Shown one piece after another: positions 18,101 to 25,133 of a DNA stretch of 64,000 nucleotides. A model generated the notes under the pieces. That model saw only the letters and a list, made by a program, of their open reading frames with translations. It ran no database searches and was not told where the DNA came from. The position numbers and the translations under genes are program-made. Within the stretch, counting starts at the first letter, position 1. Every line of letters starts with the position of its first letter. Source of the DNA: Caldilineaceae bacterium (GTDB lineage: Bacteria; Chloroflexota; Anaerolineae; Caldilineales; Caldilineaceae); assembly GCA_022842065.1 (NCBI GenBank), contig JALHQH010000009.1, forward strand, positions 130,243-194,242, in the 5' to 3' direction.

Positions 18101-21100
18101 CCCAGGGGGTGACGTTATTTATGACGCTCTACGCCGCCTATGCAACCTTGTTGGCTCGGTATAGCGACCAGGAAGATCTGGTGATCGGCACGCCGATTGC
18201 CAACCGCCAACAGCGCGAGTGGGAATCGTTGATCGGCTTCTTTGTCAACACCCTGCCCCTGCGCGCCGACTTGACCAACAATCCCTCCGTGGCCGAACTG
18301 CTGCAACGGGTGCGCCGCCTGACGCTCGACGCCTATAGCCATCAGGATCTCCCCTTTGAGCAGTTGATCAGTGACCTCCAGATCGAACGCAGCCTGAGCC
18401 ATGCCCCCCTCTTCCAGGTGATGTTGGCCTTTAACAACACCCCCCTTTCCCCGCCACCCTTTGGTGAATTGACCCTAACGCCACTTGAGCTGGAGAGCGT
18501 CGTCGCCAAATTCGACCTGACGCTGCAGCTCAGTGAAGTCGGGGGCGAATTGCAGGCGCGTTGGGAGTATAACTGCGATCTCTTCAGCCGCGCGACGATT
18601 GAACGCATGGCCGGCCACTTTACTGTGCTGCTGATGGGCATGGTCGCCGACCCCGCCACGCCCGTCCAACAGTTGCCCCTGCTCACCACCGCCGAGCGTC
18701 AACAACTGCTGGTCACCTGGAACCAGACCGCACGCCCCTACCCGCAAGACCAACTGATTCACCAGCTATTCGAAGCGCAAGCCGCCCACACGCCCCATGC
18801 CCTGGCTGTGATTTTTGACGCAGCGCTGGACCGCGCCCAAGTGTCACCCTGCCACCCTGTCACCTTGTCACCTTGTCACCCCCCGCAAGTACTCGCCGCG
18901 GCTGCCACCCTGTCACCTTGCCACTCTGCCACCCTCACCTACCACCAACTCAACGCCCAGGCCAACCAACTCGCCCACGCCTTGCGACGGCAAGGGGTAG
19001 GGCCAGGGACATTGGTCGGTCTCTGTGTGGAACGATCCACGGCGATGCTGGTGGGGCTGCTGGGCATTCTCAAGGCTGGCGCGGCCTATGTGCCACTCGA
19101 TCCAGCCTATCCCCAAGACCGTTTGACCATGATCAGCGCAGAAGCGGGGCTCGCCCTGATTGTGACCCAACAGGGGCTGCTCGACCGCTGTCCCCCCGCC
19201 GCGGGCGCACCGATCTGCTTGGACCGCGATTGGGTGGCGATCAATGGGCTGTGTACCGACAACCCACCCGCGCTGGCCCAATCAACCGATCTGGCCTATG
19301 TGATCTACACCTCCGGCTCGACTGGACGGCCCAAAGGGGTGATGGTCACCCACCAGAACTTGGTCCACTCGACGGTTGCCCGCTTTCACACGTATACGGC
19401 ACCCGTGGGGCGCTTCTTGCTGCTCTCGTCCTTTGCCTTTGACAGCTCGGTTGCCGGCATCTTCTGGACACTCTGCCAGGGGGGCGCGCTGGTATTGCCC
19501 CGCCCCGATGACGAGAAAGATCTGGCACAGTTGGCGCGGCTGATCAGCGACCACCAGATCACCCACCTGCTGGCGTTGCCCTCCCTCTATAACCTGCTGC
19601 TCACTTACAGCGGGGCTGAACAGCTACGTTCGTTGCAGGTGGCGATTGTCGCGGGCGAGGCCTGTCCGCCGACCTTGCCCGCTCAGCACTACGCCGCTTT
19701 GCCTGCGGCCACCCTCTACAACGAATATGGTCCCACCGAGGGCACCGTCTGGAGCACGGTTTACCAGGTGCCCCAGGATTGGGCGGGCAGTCAAGTACCC
19801 ATCGGCTATCCGATTGCGAATATGCAGCTTTACGTGTTGGACCGTCACCGTCAACCGGTCGGGCTGGGCGTGCCGGGGGAACTCTATATCGGCGGCGCGG
19901 GCATCACCCCTGGCTATCTAAAGCGCCCCGACCTCACCGCGGAAAAATTTGTGCCCAATCCCCTCAACCCGGCACAACCAACTGAGCGGCTCTACCGCAC
20001 CGGCGATTTGGTGCGTTACCTGCCCGATGGTGCGCTCGAGTTCTTGGGGCGCATCGATCACCAGGTGAAGCTGCGCGGCTTTCGGATTGAGTTGAATGAG
20101 ATTGCCACGCTCCTGCTGCAACATCCCCAGGTGCAGGATGCAACGGTGATTGTGCGCACCGATGGGGCGGGTGAGGGAAGATTGGTGGCTTATGTCACGG
20201 CCAGGGAGACACGAGACACGAGACAAGGAGAGACGAGACACGAGACACGAGAAGGGGAGACACGCGACTTGCGGGCTTTTTTGCAGAGTAAGTTGCCGGG
20301 TTATATGGTGCCGGCGGCTTTTGTTTGGTTGACGGCGTTGCCGCTGACGCCGAATGGTAAAGTGGATCGCCGGGCCTTGCCTGCGCCGGATGTGCTGCAA
20401 TCCAATCTGGGGCGCGCCTATGTTGCCCCGCGCACGGCGGTTGAGCGCCAGGTGGCAGCAATCTGGCAGAGGTTATTGGGGGTGGCCCAAGTCAGTGTTG
20501 ATGACGATTTCTTTGCCTTGGGCGGTCATTCTTTGCTGCTGGCGCAGTTGGCGGCGCAACTGGGGTTAACCTTCCAGCGTGAGCTCTCCCTGCGCACCCT
20601 CTTTCAGGCCCCCACGTTGGCGGCGATGAGTGTCGCTATCACCAACGCACCGCCTCAAACGGGGGTGGTGAGGTCACCAGTGGCTCCCTTGCCACTGAAG
20701 TCATCACCCTATCTGCACTACAGCACCGAACCGCTTGCCACCGCCATCAAAGCCGGGCGAATCGCCGGGGTGACGGCGGCGGCGTTGGCCTATTGGCCGG
20801 ATGGGTTGATCGCACAACATGGCCTCTCGCCGCAGTGGGTGATGGACGAACTCGTGCATCGTCGCCCCACGGTTGCCAGCATTCTCGACACCGCGTGGGG
20901 GCGGATTGCCACCATCCTGCTACCCCGCCTGCATTCCGAACTTTATCTGGATCCCACCTTGCCGGCGGCGATTGGTGAGGCGCTGGCCTTTGCCGGTGAA
21001 ATCGGCGCCCAAAGTGTCTCGCTGACCGGGTTGCTGCCGTCGGCCACCGACTATGGGCGCAAGCTTACCCAGGCCATAGAGGGACGCACTGACCTGCCCC

Positions 21101-21936
21101 AGCTTACCACCGGCCACGCCATGACTGCCGCGGCGGTGGTGCTGAATGTCGAACAGATCCTCCACGAAGCCCGGCGCACGTTGGCACAGGAACGGGTTGT
21201 TTGCCTGGGGCTGGGTTCGATTGGGCTGAGCAGTTTACGCTTGCTACTGCAAGTAGCGCCCCATCCTCAAACGATCATGCTCTGTGATCTGGCGGCTAAG
21301 CTCGAACAATTGCAGGCGATTGGCCGTGAGTTAGTTGAGATCTACGGCTTTCAAGGCGAGATCCAGATCATCGCGGTACAACAGGAATTGCCCCCCGCCG
21401 TCTATACGGCAAGCCTGATTATCGGTGCCACGAATGTGCCCGACGTGTTGGATGTAGACCGTTTACGGCCCGGCACTTTGCTGGTTGACGATTCCGGCCC
21501 TCACTGTTTTGATCCGCAGCGCGCCATCGCTCGCTTTGCGCAGCAGCACGACCTGCTCTTTACCGAGGGGGGCGCGATCCAACTGCCGCAGCCGATCCAC
21601 CAAACCTTTTACACGCCGGCAGCGGTGGCAAACATCTTCGCCGCCAGTGCGCATGACAATCCACAACTGATGATGGGCTGCGTCCTGTCGAGCTTGCTGA
21701 GCACCAAGGCGCATGGGTTGCCGCCCACCATCGGCAGCGTCGCACCCGACCTGGCGCTGGCCTACTATCAAAGGATCAAAACTTTAGGCATCCATGCAGC
21801 GTCATTACATTGTGGGGACTATCATTTCACTGCCGCCGCCGTCGCTCAGTTTCGTCAACAGGCTGCTGGTACAGTGTCAGCTAAGTTCTGCGGAATTAGT
21901 CACGGAGTGGCGGCAGAAGGTAGGCCAGCCTTTTAA
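12118..21936 (+). CDS. Non-ribosomal peptide synthetase, three modules, with AAR-like terminal reductase domain
   Basis: A 3272-residue synthetase with order A1-T1-C2-A2-T2-C3-A3-T3-R. The ATG at 12118 follows AAGGA at seven bases. ATP-binding YTSGSTG motifs begin near residues 199, 1266 and 2397; carrier serines in GGHSLL are Ser589, Ser1686 and Ser2805; condensation motifs HHIIIDG and HHIIADG lie near 779 and 1886. There is no epimerase, methyltransferase or thioesterase. Pocket residues read DAWTIAAVCK (Phe code), DAFWLGGTFK (Val-like) and DSALIAEVWK (unassigned). From about 2862 the chain matches cyanobacterial acyl-ACP reductase (AAR): TTGHAMTAAAVV, then LGLGSIG, then MMGCVLSS with Cys3188 where AAR has its active cysteine. 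Reductive release as a tripeptide aldehyde is inferred. In-frame tandem repeats occupy several linkers, and the last dozen or so residues come from a repeat element. No phosphopantetheinyl transferase or MbtH gene is nearby. Confidence 0.92.
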   Translation: MRSTIMMNVLPSAVQLPPNRRSDGECKANGIHELFEAQAACTPAAVAVAFVDNEPADPGAAPELLATLTYAELNQRANQLAHYLQALGISGVTAEKGTEPLVGLCVERSLEMVIALLAIFKAGAAYVPLDPTYPQERLAFMLADANVTLLLTQAALQDRLPPTTAPVVDLNLAGPQIAQQPTTTPIHPVSPQQLAYVIYTSGSTGRPKGVLIEHGGLCNLAAVQQQTFALRPGQRVLQFASLNFDASIWEICMALCTGATLYVAPRRALLPGPTLTQLLVEHAITHLTLVPSALATLDPAQLPDLQTVIVAGEACPAPLVRRWLPGRRFFNAYGPTETTVCATIMACTETMTFETAPPIGTPIANVQIYILDEQGNELPDGAEGELYIGGSTLARGYLNRPDLTAERFIDAPFGAGRLYRTGDLARRLPDGNIDFLGRIDHQVKLRGFRIELGEIEALLAADPRVQTAIVVARLTTSDQPQLVAYLVLADQEHRDPAATRAALRQLLQRQLPDYMIPAAFVLLPALPLMPNGKVDRHALPAPADDAFATGTFTPPQTATEIALGAIWADVLGLQQVGQTTNFFAAGGHSLLATGVIARARAVFGLALPMTALFAAPTLAELATVIDGLQGSAAPCLLPPMIAGERPALLPLSYAQQRLWFLDQLEGPSATYNIALPLRLHGPLVVDALQAALQALVDRHEVLRTTFLAVDGVAQQQIAPVLTLSLPVVTLENAADSAAALQALLERAAWQPFDLATGPLVRTTLYRLHANEHVLLLAFHHIIIDGWSMGILLHELDAYYRASGTGEGLPLPPLPLQYTDFALWQRAWLQGAILDQQRAYWAQQLADAPTLLALPTDFSRPAVQTFQGGVVDFRLDAALTTALQTLSQSHSVTPFMVIYAAFATLLARYSGQTDLVIGTTVANRQQRELEPLIGFFVNTLPLRIKLGDEPTGAALLTRVRELTLAAYAHQDLPFEQLVAELQVERNPRYAPLCQVMLTFDNTRSSAQRLGDLAVVPVGLASRVAKFDLTLSLTEGADTIQASLEYNSDLFTAATIARMAGHFQVLLAALVTDTTTPVTQLPLLTAAERHQLLVTWNNTATAYPRDKTIHDLFAAQAARTPDAIALVFAGADSRITHHASLTYAKLDARANQLAHHLQHLGIAPGSLVGLCLERSPLLIVGILGILKAGCAYLPLDPTYPQDRLALMVADSATPLILTQATLQAHLPQTVPALCLETAWPQIATQPTAPLPAAVTPNSTAESLAYVMYTSGSTGQPKGVCVTHRNVVRLVQQTNFVNLTADEVFLQLAPIAFDAATFEIWGALLNGARLVVMAPGQPSLAAIGETIQHYGVTTLWLTAGLFHLMVDEQLDALRPLRQLLAGGDQLSVPHVERVLQALPHCRLINGYGPTENTTFTCCYTFPSDTPVGATAPIGRPIANTQVYLLDQQLQPVPIGVPGELYAGGDGVAQGYLNRPALTAERFIPNPFAYSLSGISQRLYKTGDLARWLPDGNIEFLGRLDGQVKIRGFRIELGEIEATLAQHARVRAVVVLARQVADALGAEKQLVAYVVPAAPPNDLPNDLPNDLPNDLPNDLPGDLLGTLRPFLQNKLPDYMVPTHFLLLDRLPLTPNGKIDRQALPAPAAQASASAAGFAPPQTPSEARLATLWAQLLGVAQVGRTDNFFDLGGHSLLATQLVARVRTAFAVEIGVRTLFEAPTVGALGAVIDAQRRTDQVAQLPALTVATLRPARPTPLPLSFAQQRLWFVDQLEGANAIYNIPFALHLRGQLDLEALQQALNAVIARHESLRTTFPAPNGIAQQLIAGRLELALPLVDLQGAAVSSDPDEQAALLHAQLQAAIWLPFDLATGPLLRATLYRLDATDHLLVVTFHHIIADGWSLDIFLHELAVYYGADGTEIATALPALPLHYADYTCWQQAWLQGAVLEQQRTYWRQQLANAPTLLSLPTDQPRPAIQRYQGSTVAQTIGTELTAALHHLSRTQGVTLFMTLYAAYATLLARYSDQEDLVIGTPIANRQQREWESLIGFFVNTLPLRADLTNNPSVAELLQRVRRLTLDAYSHQDLPFEQLISDLQIERSLSHAPLFQVMLAFNNTPLSPPPFGELTLTPLELESVVAKFDLTLQLSEVGGELQARWEYNCDLFSRATIERMAGHFTVLLMGMVADPATPVQQLPLLTTAERQQLLVTWNQTARPYPQDQLIHQLFEAQAAHTPHALAVIFDAALDRAQVSPCHPVTLSPCHPPQVLAAAATLSPCHSATLTYHQLNAQANQLAHALRRQGVGPGTLVGLCVERSTAMLVGLLGILKAGAAYVPLDPAYPQDRLTMISAEAGLALIVTQQGLLDRCPPAAGAPICLDRDWVAINGLCTDNPPALAQSTDLAYVIYTSGSTGRPKGVMVTHQNLVHSTVARFHTYTAPVGRFLLLSSFAFDSSVAGIFWTLCQGGALVLPRPDDEKDLAQLARLISDHQITHLLALPSLYNLLLTYSGAEQLRSLQVAIVAGEACPPTLPAQHYAALPAATLYNEYGPTEGTVWSTVYQVPQDWAGSQVPIGYPIANMQLYVLDRHRQPVGLGVPGELYIGGAGITPGYLKRPDLTAEKFVPNPLNPAQPTERLYRTGDLVRYLPDGALEFLGRIDHQVKLRGFRIELNEIATLLLQHPQVQDATVIVRTDGAGEGRLVAYVTARETRDTRQGETRHETREGETRDLRAFLQSKLPGYMVPAAFVWLTALPLTPNGKVDRRALPAPDVLQSNLGRAYVAPRTAVERQVAAIWQRLLGVAQVSVDDDFFALGGHSLLLAQLAAQLGLTFQRELSLRTLFQAPTLAAMSVAITNAPPQTGVVRSPVAPLPLKSSPYLHYSTEPLATAIKAGRIAGVTAAALAYWPDGLIAQHGLSPQWVMDELVHRRPTVASILDTAWGRIATILLPRLHSELYLDPTLPAAIGEALAFAGEIGAQSVSLTGLLPSATDYGRKLTQAIEGRTDLPQLTTGHAMTAAAVVLNVEQILHEARRTLAQERVVCLGLGSIGLSSLRLLLQVAPHPQTIMLCDLAAKLEQLQAIGRELVEIYGFQGEIQIIAVQQELPPAVYTASLIIGATNVPDVLDVDRLRPGTLLVDDSGPHCFDPQRAIARFAQQHDLLFTEGGAIQLPQPIHQTFYTPAAVANIFAASAHDNPQLMMGCVLSSLLSTKAHGLPPTIGSVAPDLALAYYQRIKTLGIHAASLHCGDYHFTAAAVAQFRQQAAGTVSAKFCGISHGVAAEGRPAF
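15511..15532. repeat. Heptamer repeat CGYATCA inside adenylation domain 2
   Basis: Three seven-base units (CGTATCA, CGCATCA, CGCATCA) lie in frame near the front of A2, between the LVF strand and LTYAKLD. The same linker in A3 carries a different array, while A1 has none. The encoded residues SRITHHAS are not conserved in A domains. Confidence 0.8.
16831..16890. repeat. 12-bp tandem repeat, five copies, in adenylation domain 2
   Basis: Five perfect CCGAATGATTTG units encode a PNDL repeat between the LVAYVV strand and the LRPFLQNKLPDYMVP segment of A2. The unit is a multiple of three, so copy number can change without frameshift. The equivalent A3 position carries another array. Confidence 0.93.
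18843..18937. repeat. Octamer repeat CCYTGYCA inside adenylation domain 3
   Basis: Two blocks (18843-18878 and 18903-18937) of eight-base CCCTGTCA-type units are translated as SPCHPVTLS-like residues at the front of A3. The same octamer forms the pure intergenic array at 44459-44530. The encoded stretch adds a non-conserved loop before LTYHQLN. Confidence 0.9.
20204..20264. repeat. GAGACAC-type repeat inside adenylation domain 3
   Basis: Units of GAGACACGAGACA type are translated as an Arg/Glu/Thr-rich loop (ETRDTRQGETRHETR) between LVAYV and LRAFLQSKLPGYMVP of A3. The array is related to the intergenic one at 8693-8746 and sits at the same domain position as the PNDL repeat of A2. Confidence 0.88.
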
Positions 21937-22010
21937 GGCTGGCATCTGACCCGCAGGTTGAAACCTGCGGCTACCATCTGCCGTCACTCCGTGACTCGAT
22001 CCGCACGGCA
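21871..22010. repeat. Composite palindromic element, copy 2, overlapping the synthetase stop
   Basis: It shares modules with 11746-11860: GCTAAGTTCTGC, CACGGAGTGGCGGC, a GCCAGCC/GGCTGGC hairpin around TTTTAA (21925-21943), a CGCAGGTT hairpin and the GCCGTCACTCCGTGAC arm. The synthetase stop codon (21934-21936) lies inside one hairpin, so the final codons are element sequence. Confidence 0.85.
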
Positions 22011-22096
22011 GACCATCCTGTTAAACTCGCAAAACTTGGCTGACACTCTACGAGATACCGAGATTCATAAACCTTTTTGGAAGAGGTGAATTTTCT

Positions 22097-24256
22097 ATGT
22101 TTCCACTTGTTCCCGTGGCGCTGGCGGGAGGCGTACTGACCGCCGGCCTGAAAGTTCTACAAAAACGCAAAGTACAAGCCCGACAGCACAACTTGATCAC
22201 CACATTGGCGGACATGGTGCCGGCATCGCAAGTAGCAGCACTTGATCAAAAGCAGCCGCCGGTGTGGTCGGGCGCGACCCAAACGGTTGCGGCAACGCTT
22301 GCCAAGCTTGATGACCGTTACCAGCATTTTTTCCAAACGCAAATCGACCCGTTGTTGATCAGTCGTACCCGCCGCGCCCAGTTGGCCGACTTAGCCGCCG
22401 GTCGCGAACAAGCGGTTGGGGCAGCGGAGCAGTCGATCAACCGTCACATTGGGATTGGCGTCGGCGCGGTGGCAACGGTGGGGCTGGCATATCTAACCGC
22501 GCTGCCCTTGGCCCCGCTGGTGATTGCCACCGGCTTCTATCTCACCATTCCCCTCTTTCGCATCGGTTGGCAGATTGCCACCAAAGAGCGGCGCGTGAGC
22601 GTGGCCCATCTGCTGGCACTTTATTTTACCGGCATGTGGCTGGGCGGCTACTACACCATCGGTGCCGTGGGTATGATCTTACTCGGCTTGGCGCAAAAGG
22701 TGATGGTGATCTGTGAAAACAGCATGCGCGACAATCTCGTCAACATCTTTGGACAGCAGCCCCAGCAGGTGTGGGTGCTGATCGATGGGGTGGAGACCGA
22801 GATCGCCTTTGCCAATCTGCGCGTGGATGATATTCTCGTGCTCGATGTAGGCCAGATGGTGCCGATCGACGGGGTGATCGTCCAGGGCATGGCCTCGATT
22901 GACGAACATATGTTGACGGGGGAGGCACAGCCAGTCGAAAAAGGGGTGGGTGATCAAGTCCTCGCCGCGACGATTGTGCTGAGTGGGCGGCTGCAGGTGC
23001 GCGTCGAAAAGACAGGCAGTGAGACCACTGCGGCCAAGATCGGCGAAGTGCTCAACCGCAATGAGGAATATCGCCTGGCCACCGAGCAGAAGGCGATTGC
23101 GATTGCCGAGAAGTCGTTGGTGCCCATGTTGGCCGCTGGGGCCGTTGCCCTGCCCCTGGCCGGGGTCGGCGGGATGTTTGCCATGTTGGGCAGCAATTTT
23201 ACCATGAATATGGTGGCGCTGCGCCCGCTCACGATCCTGAACTTTTTTAATACCGCCTCGCAGGTCGGCATTCTCATTAAAGATGCCGACGCGCTGGAAC
23301 GGCTTAACGCGATCACCGCCGTTGTCTTTGACAAAACCGGCACGCTCACCTCGACAGAGCCACACGTGAGGGCGATTCACACCTATAACGGCAAAACCCA
23401 GGACGAGGTGTTGACCCTGGCCGCCGCCGCCGAACATCGCCAGAGCCATCCGATTGCCCACGCGATTCTGGCTGCCGCGGCAGAACGCAACTTAGCCCTG
23501 CCTGCTGTGGAAGAAGCCGCCTATCAAGTTGGCTATGGGTTGCAGGTGCAGGTGGCTGGGCAGCAGATCCGGGTCGGCAGCCTACGTTTTCTCCAGAGTG
23601 AAGGCATCGCCCTACCCGCTGCGATTGATGCTTTGCAGGGGGCAGCACAGGCGCTGGGCCATGCCCTGGTCTATGTCGCTGTCGATGAACTGCTGGCCGG
23701 TGCGCTTGAATTAGAGAGCACCATCCGCCCGGAAGCCAAGGCGGTGGTCGAACAGTTGCAGGCGCAGGGCCTGACCCTCTACATCATCTCCGGCGATCAC
23801 GAGGCCCCCACTCGCCAACTGGCCGGGGAACTGGGGATTGATCACTATTTTGCCGGCGTCTTGCCGGCCGATAAAGCCGGTTTGGTCAGTGACCTACAGG
23901 CCGCAGGGCATAAAGTCTGTTTTGTCGGTGACGGCATCAACGATGCGATTGCCCTGCGCAAGGCGGATGTGTCGGTGTCACTGCGCGGGGCAACCACCGC
24001 CGCCACCGATACCGCGCAGGTCGTGTTGATGAACGCTGATCTGCGCCAACTACACGCGCTCTTTACGCTGGGACGCAAACTGGAGCAGAGCATTGCCTTC
24101 AACTTCAGTGTCGCCACCGCTTTCAGTTTGCTGAGCGGAGGCAGCATCCTCTTCTTGCACCTGAAATTTGTCGCGGTAGAGGTGCTCGCCGCCACCCAAC
24201 TGTTAACCGGTGTACGGATCGCCAGTAAGCCGTTGATCGAGCGGGGGCAAGAGTAG
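22097..24256 (+). CDS. P1B-like P-type ATPase lacking the CPx motif
   Basis: A 719-residue P-type ATPase. The actuator loop LTGEAQPVEK, phosphorylation site DKTGTLT (Asp412), an HP dipeptide in SHPIAHAIL and hinge GDGINDAIAL mark it as P1B-like. In place of the membrane CPC/SPC/TPC metal motif that should lie about 24 residues before GILIK it has GSNFTMNMVALRP, with no cysteine. There is no N-terminal heavy-metal-binding domain; instead a soluble region of about 115 residues precedes four hydrophobic segments. The GAGGTGA ribosome-binding site supports the ATG at 22097. It follows the synthetase by 160 bases on the same strand, so it may be co-transcribed and could serve the peptide product or a metal linked to it; that is inference. 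Substrate unknown. Confidence 0.88.
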   Translation: MFPLVPVALAGGVLTAGLKVLQKRKVQARQHNLITTLADMVPASQVAALDQKQPPVWSGATQTVAATLAKLDDRYQHFFQTQIDPLLISRTRRAQLADLAAGREQAVGAAEQSINRHIGIGVGAVATVGLAYLTALPLAPLVIATGFYLTIPLFRIGWQIATKERRVSVAHLLALYFTGMWLGGYYTIGAVGMILLGLAQKVMVICENSMRDNLVNIFGQQPQQVWVLIDGVETEIAFANLRVDDILVLDVGQMVPIDGVIVQGMASIDEHMLTGEAQPVEKGVGDQVLAATIVLSGRLQVRVEKTGSETTAAKIGEVLNRNEEYRLATEQKAIAIAEKSLVPMLAAGAVALPLAGVGGMFAMLGSNFTMNMVALRPLTILNFFNTASQVGILIKDADALERLNAITAVVFDKTGTLTSTEPHVRAIHTYNGKTQDEVLTLAAAAEHRQSHPIAHAILAAAAERNLALPAVEEAAYQVGYGLQVQVAGQQIRVGSLRFLQSEGIALPAAIDALQGAAQALGHALVYVAVDELLAGALELESTIRPEAKAVVEQLQAQGLTLYIISGDHEAPTRQLAGELGIDHYFAGVLPADKAGLVSDLQAAGHKVCFVGDGINDAIALRKADVSVSLRGATTAATDTAQVVLMNADLRQLHALFTLGRKLEQSIAFNFSVATAFSLLSGGSILFLHLKFVAVEVLAATQLLTGVRIASKPLIERGQE

Positions 24257-24300
24257 CGCGGCGGTAGTGGAATGCTTGATACATATCCAACCTGTAACTT

Positions 24301-24329
24301 TTTACAAGTTGTAGTTTTTGTGCTACACT
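24301..24329 (+). promoter_or_regulatory. Promoter of the toxin-antitoxin operon
   Basis: TTTACA (24301-24306) and TACACT (24324-24329) are exactly 17 bases apart and only seven bases before the toxin ATG, so the transcript has almost no leader. Confidence 0.65.
24303..24313. promoter_or_regulatory. Palindromic operator candidate of the toxin-antitoxin operon
   Basis: TACAA-G-TTGTA is an 11-base inverted repeat overlapping the -35 box and spacer. Type II antitoxins commonly repress their own operon from such sites. Confidence 0.5.
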
Positions 24330-24335
24330 TTTTCT

Positions 24336-24671
24336 ATGAATCAGCCAACAGTCGAAGTCCTTGAATATCTAGCTGAAGAGGGGTGTAATCCATTTCGAGA
24401 ATGGCTAGAAGCGCTGGCTGATCGTGAGGCCCGTGCTCGCATACGTGTCCGTATCAACCGCATTCGCTTAGGCAATTTTGGTGACTGCAAATCGGTTGGC
24501 GGTGGTGTCAGCGAACTGCGTATTCCTTATGGTCCTGGTTATCGTGTGTATTTTGGCAAGCAAGGGAACACGGTGGTTGTCTTGTTATGTGCCGGCGATA
24601 AACGTACACAGTCGCGGGACATTGAACTTGCTCAGCTGCGCTGGCAAGATTATTTGCGGAGATCTATATGA
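24336..24671 (+). CDS. Type II toxin, RelE/HigB family (Gp49-like)
   Basis: A 111-residue toxin of the RelE/ParE superfamily, HigB/Gp49-like branch, expected to act as a ribosome-dependent mRNA endonuclease. Visible family features are NPFREWLEAL near the N-terminus, ARIRVRINRIRLGNFGD, the ELRIPYGPGYRVYFG strand pair and LLCAGDKRTQSRDI near the C-terminus. The ATG at 24336 is preferred over an upstream TTG because the promoter -10 lies between them. The toxin precedes the antitoxin, as in higBA loci, and the stop overlaps the antitoxin start (ATGA). It lies just after the P-type ATPase and may be a recent insertion. Confidence 0.87.
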   Translation: MNQPTVEVLEYLAEEGCNPFREWLEALADREARARIRVRINRIRLGNFGDCKSVGGGVSELRIPYGPGYRVYFGKQGNTVVVLLCAGDKRTQSRDIELAQLRWQDYLRRSI

Positions 24672-24967
24672 ACACAGTTACAGCTCGGTATGATGATGGC
24701 TTGCGTTCAGCCTTGCACGATCCGGCTGAGGCTGCTGCCTATCTTGATGCAGCCTTGGCTGAAGGAGACATGGACGAATTTCTACTAGCTCTCCGTGATG
24801 TGGCTGAAGCGAGGGGAATGACACAAGTGGCACGTACGGCCAACCTCAACCGCGAAAACCTCTATCGTATGCTGACGTCGAATGGAAATCCACAGTTGTC
24901 TAGTCTTAACGCGCTATTGCATAGCTTAGGCTTGCGTCTTGCCATAGAGGTGAGCGTCCCACTGTGA
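24668..24967 (+). CDS. Type II antitoxin, HigA-like helix-turn-helix protein
   Basis: A 99-residue antitoxin whose start overlaps the toxin stop by four bases. The N-terminal half (DPAEAAAYLDAALAEGD) matches addiction-module antidote proteins paired with Gp49-like toxins; the C-terminal half contains an XRE-type helix-turn-helix (GMTQVARTANLNRENLYRML, near residues 50-69). It should neutralise the toxin by direct binding and repress the operon, probably through the palindrome at 24303-24313. Confidence 0.87.
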   Translation: MNTVTARYDDGLRSALHDPAEAAAYLDAALAEGDMDEFLLALRDVAEARGMTQVARTANLNRENLYRMLTSNGNPQLSSLNALLHSLGLRLAIEVSVPL

Positions 24968-25133
24968 GCTGCTAGCCCAGATCTACTGTGTGATCTTTAT
25001 TCGCAGTATCCATCCACGCAAAATAGACAGGGACGACGCGGTTAAATTAGAATAGAGCGCTGCCGGTCATGCTGGCTGGCGCATATAGCACCATCGATCT
25101 AACGTAACCACCTTCTCACCAAAGTAGGCGACC

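Noticed and set aside
20700..21900. Standard thioester reductase (NAD_binding_4) release domain
   Set aside because: The expected TGxxGxxG near the domain start and the YxxxK motif are absent; the order of motifs fits AAR better.
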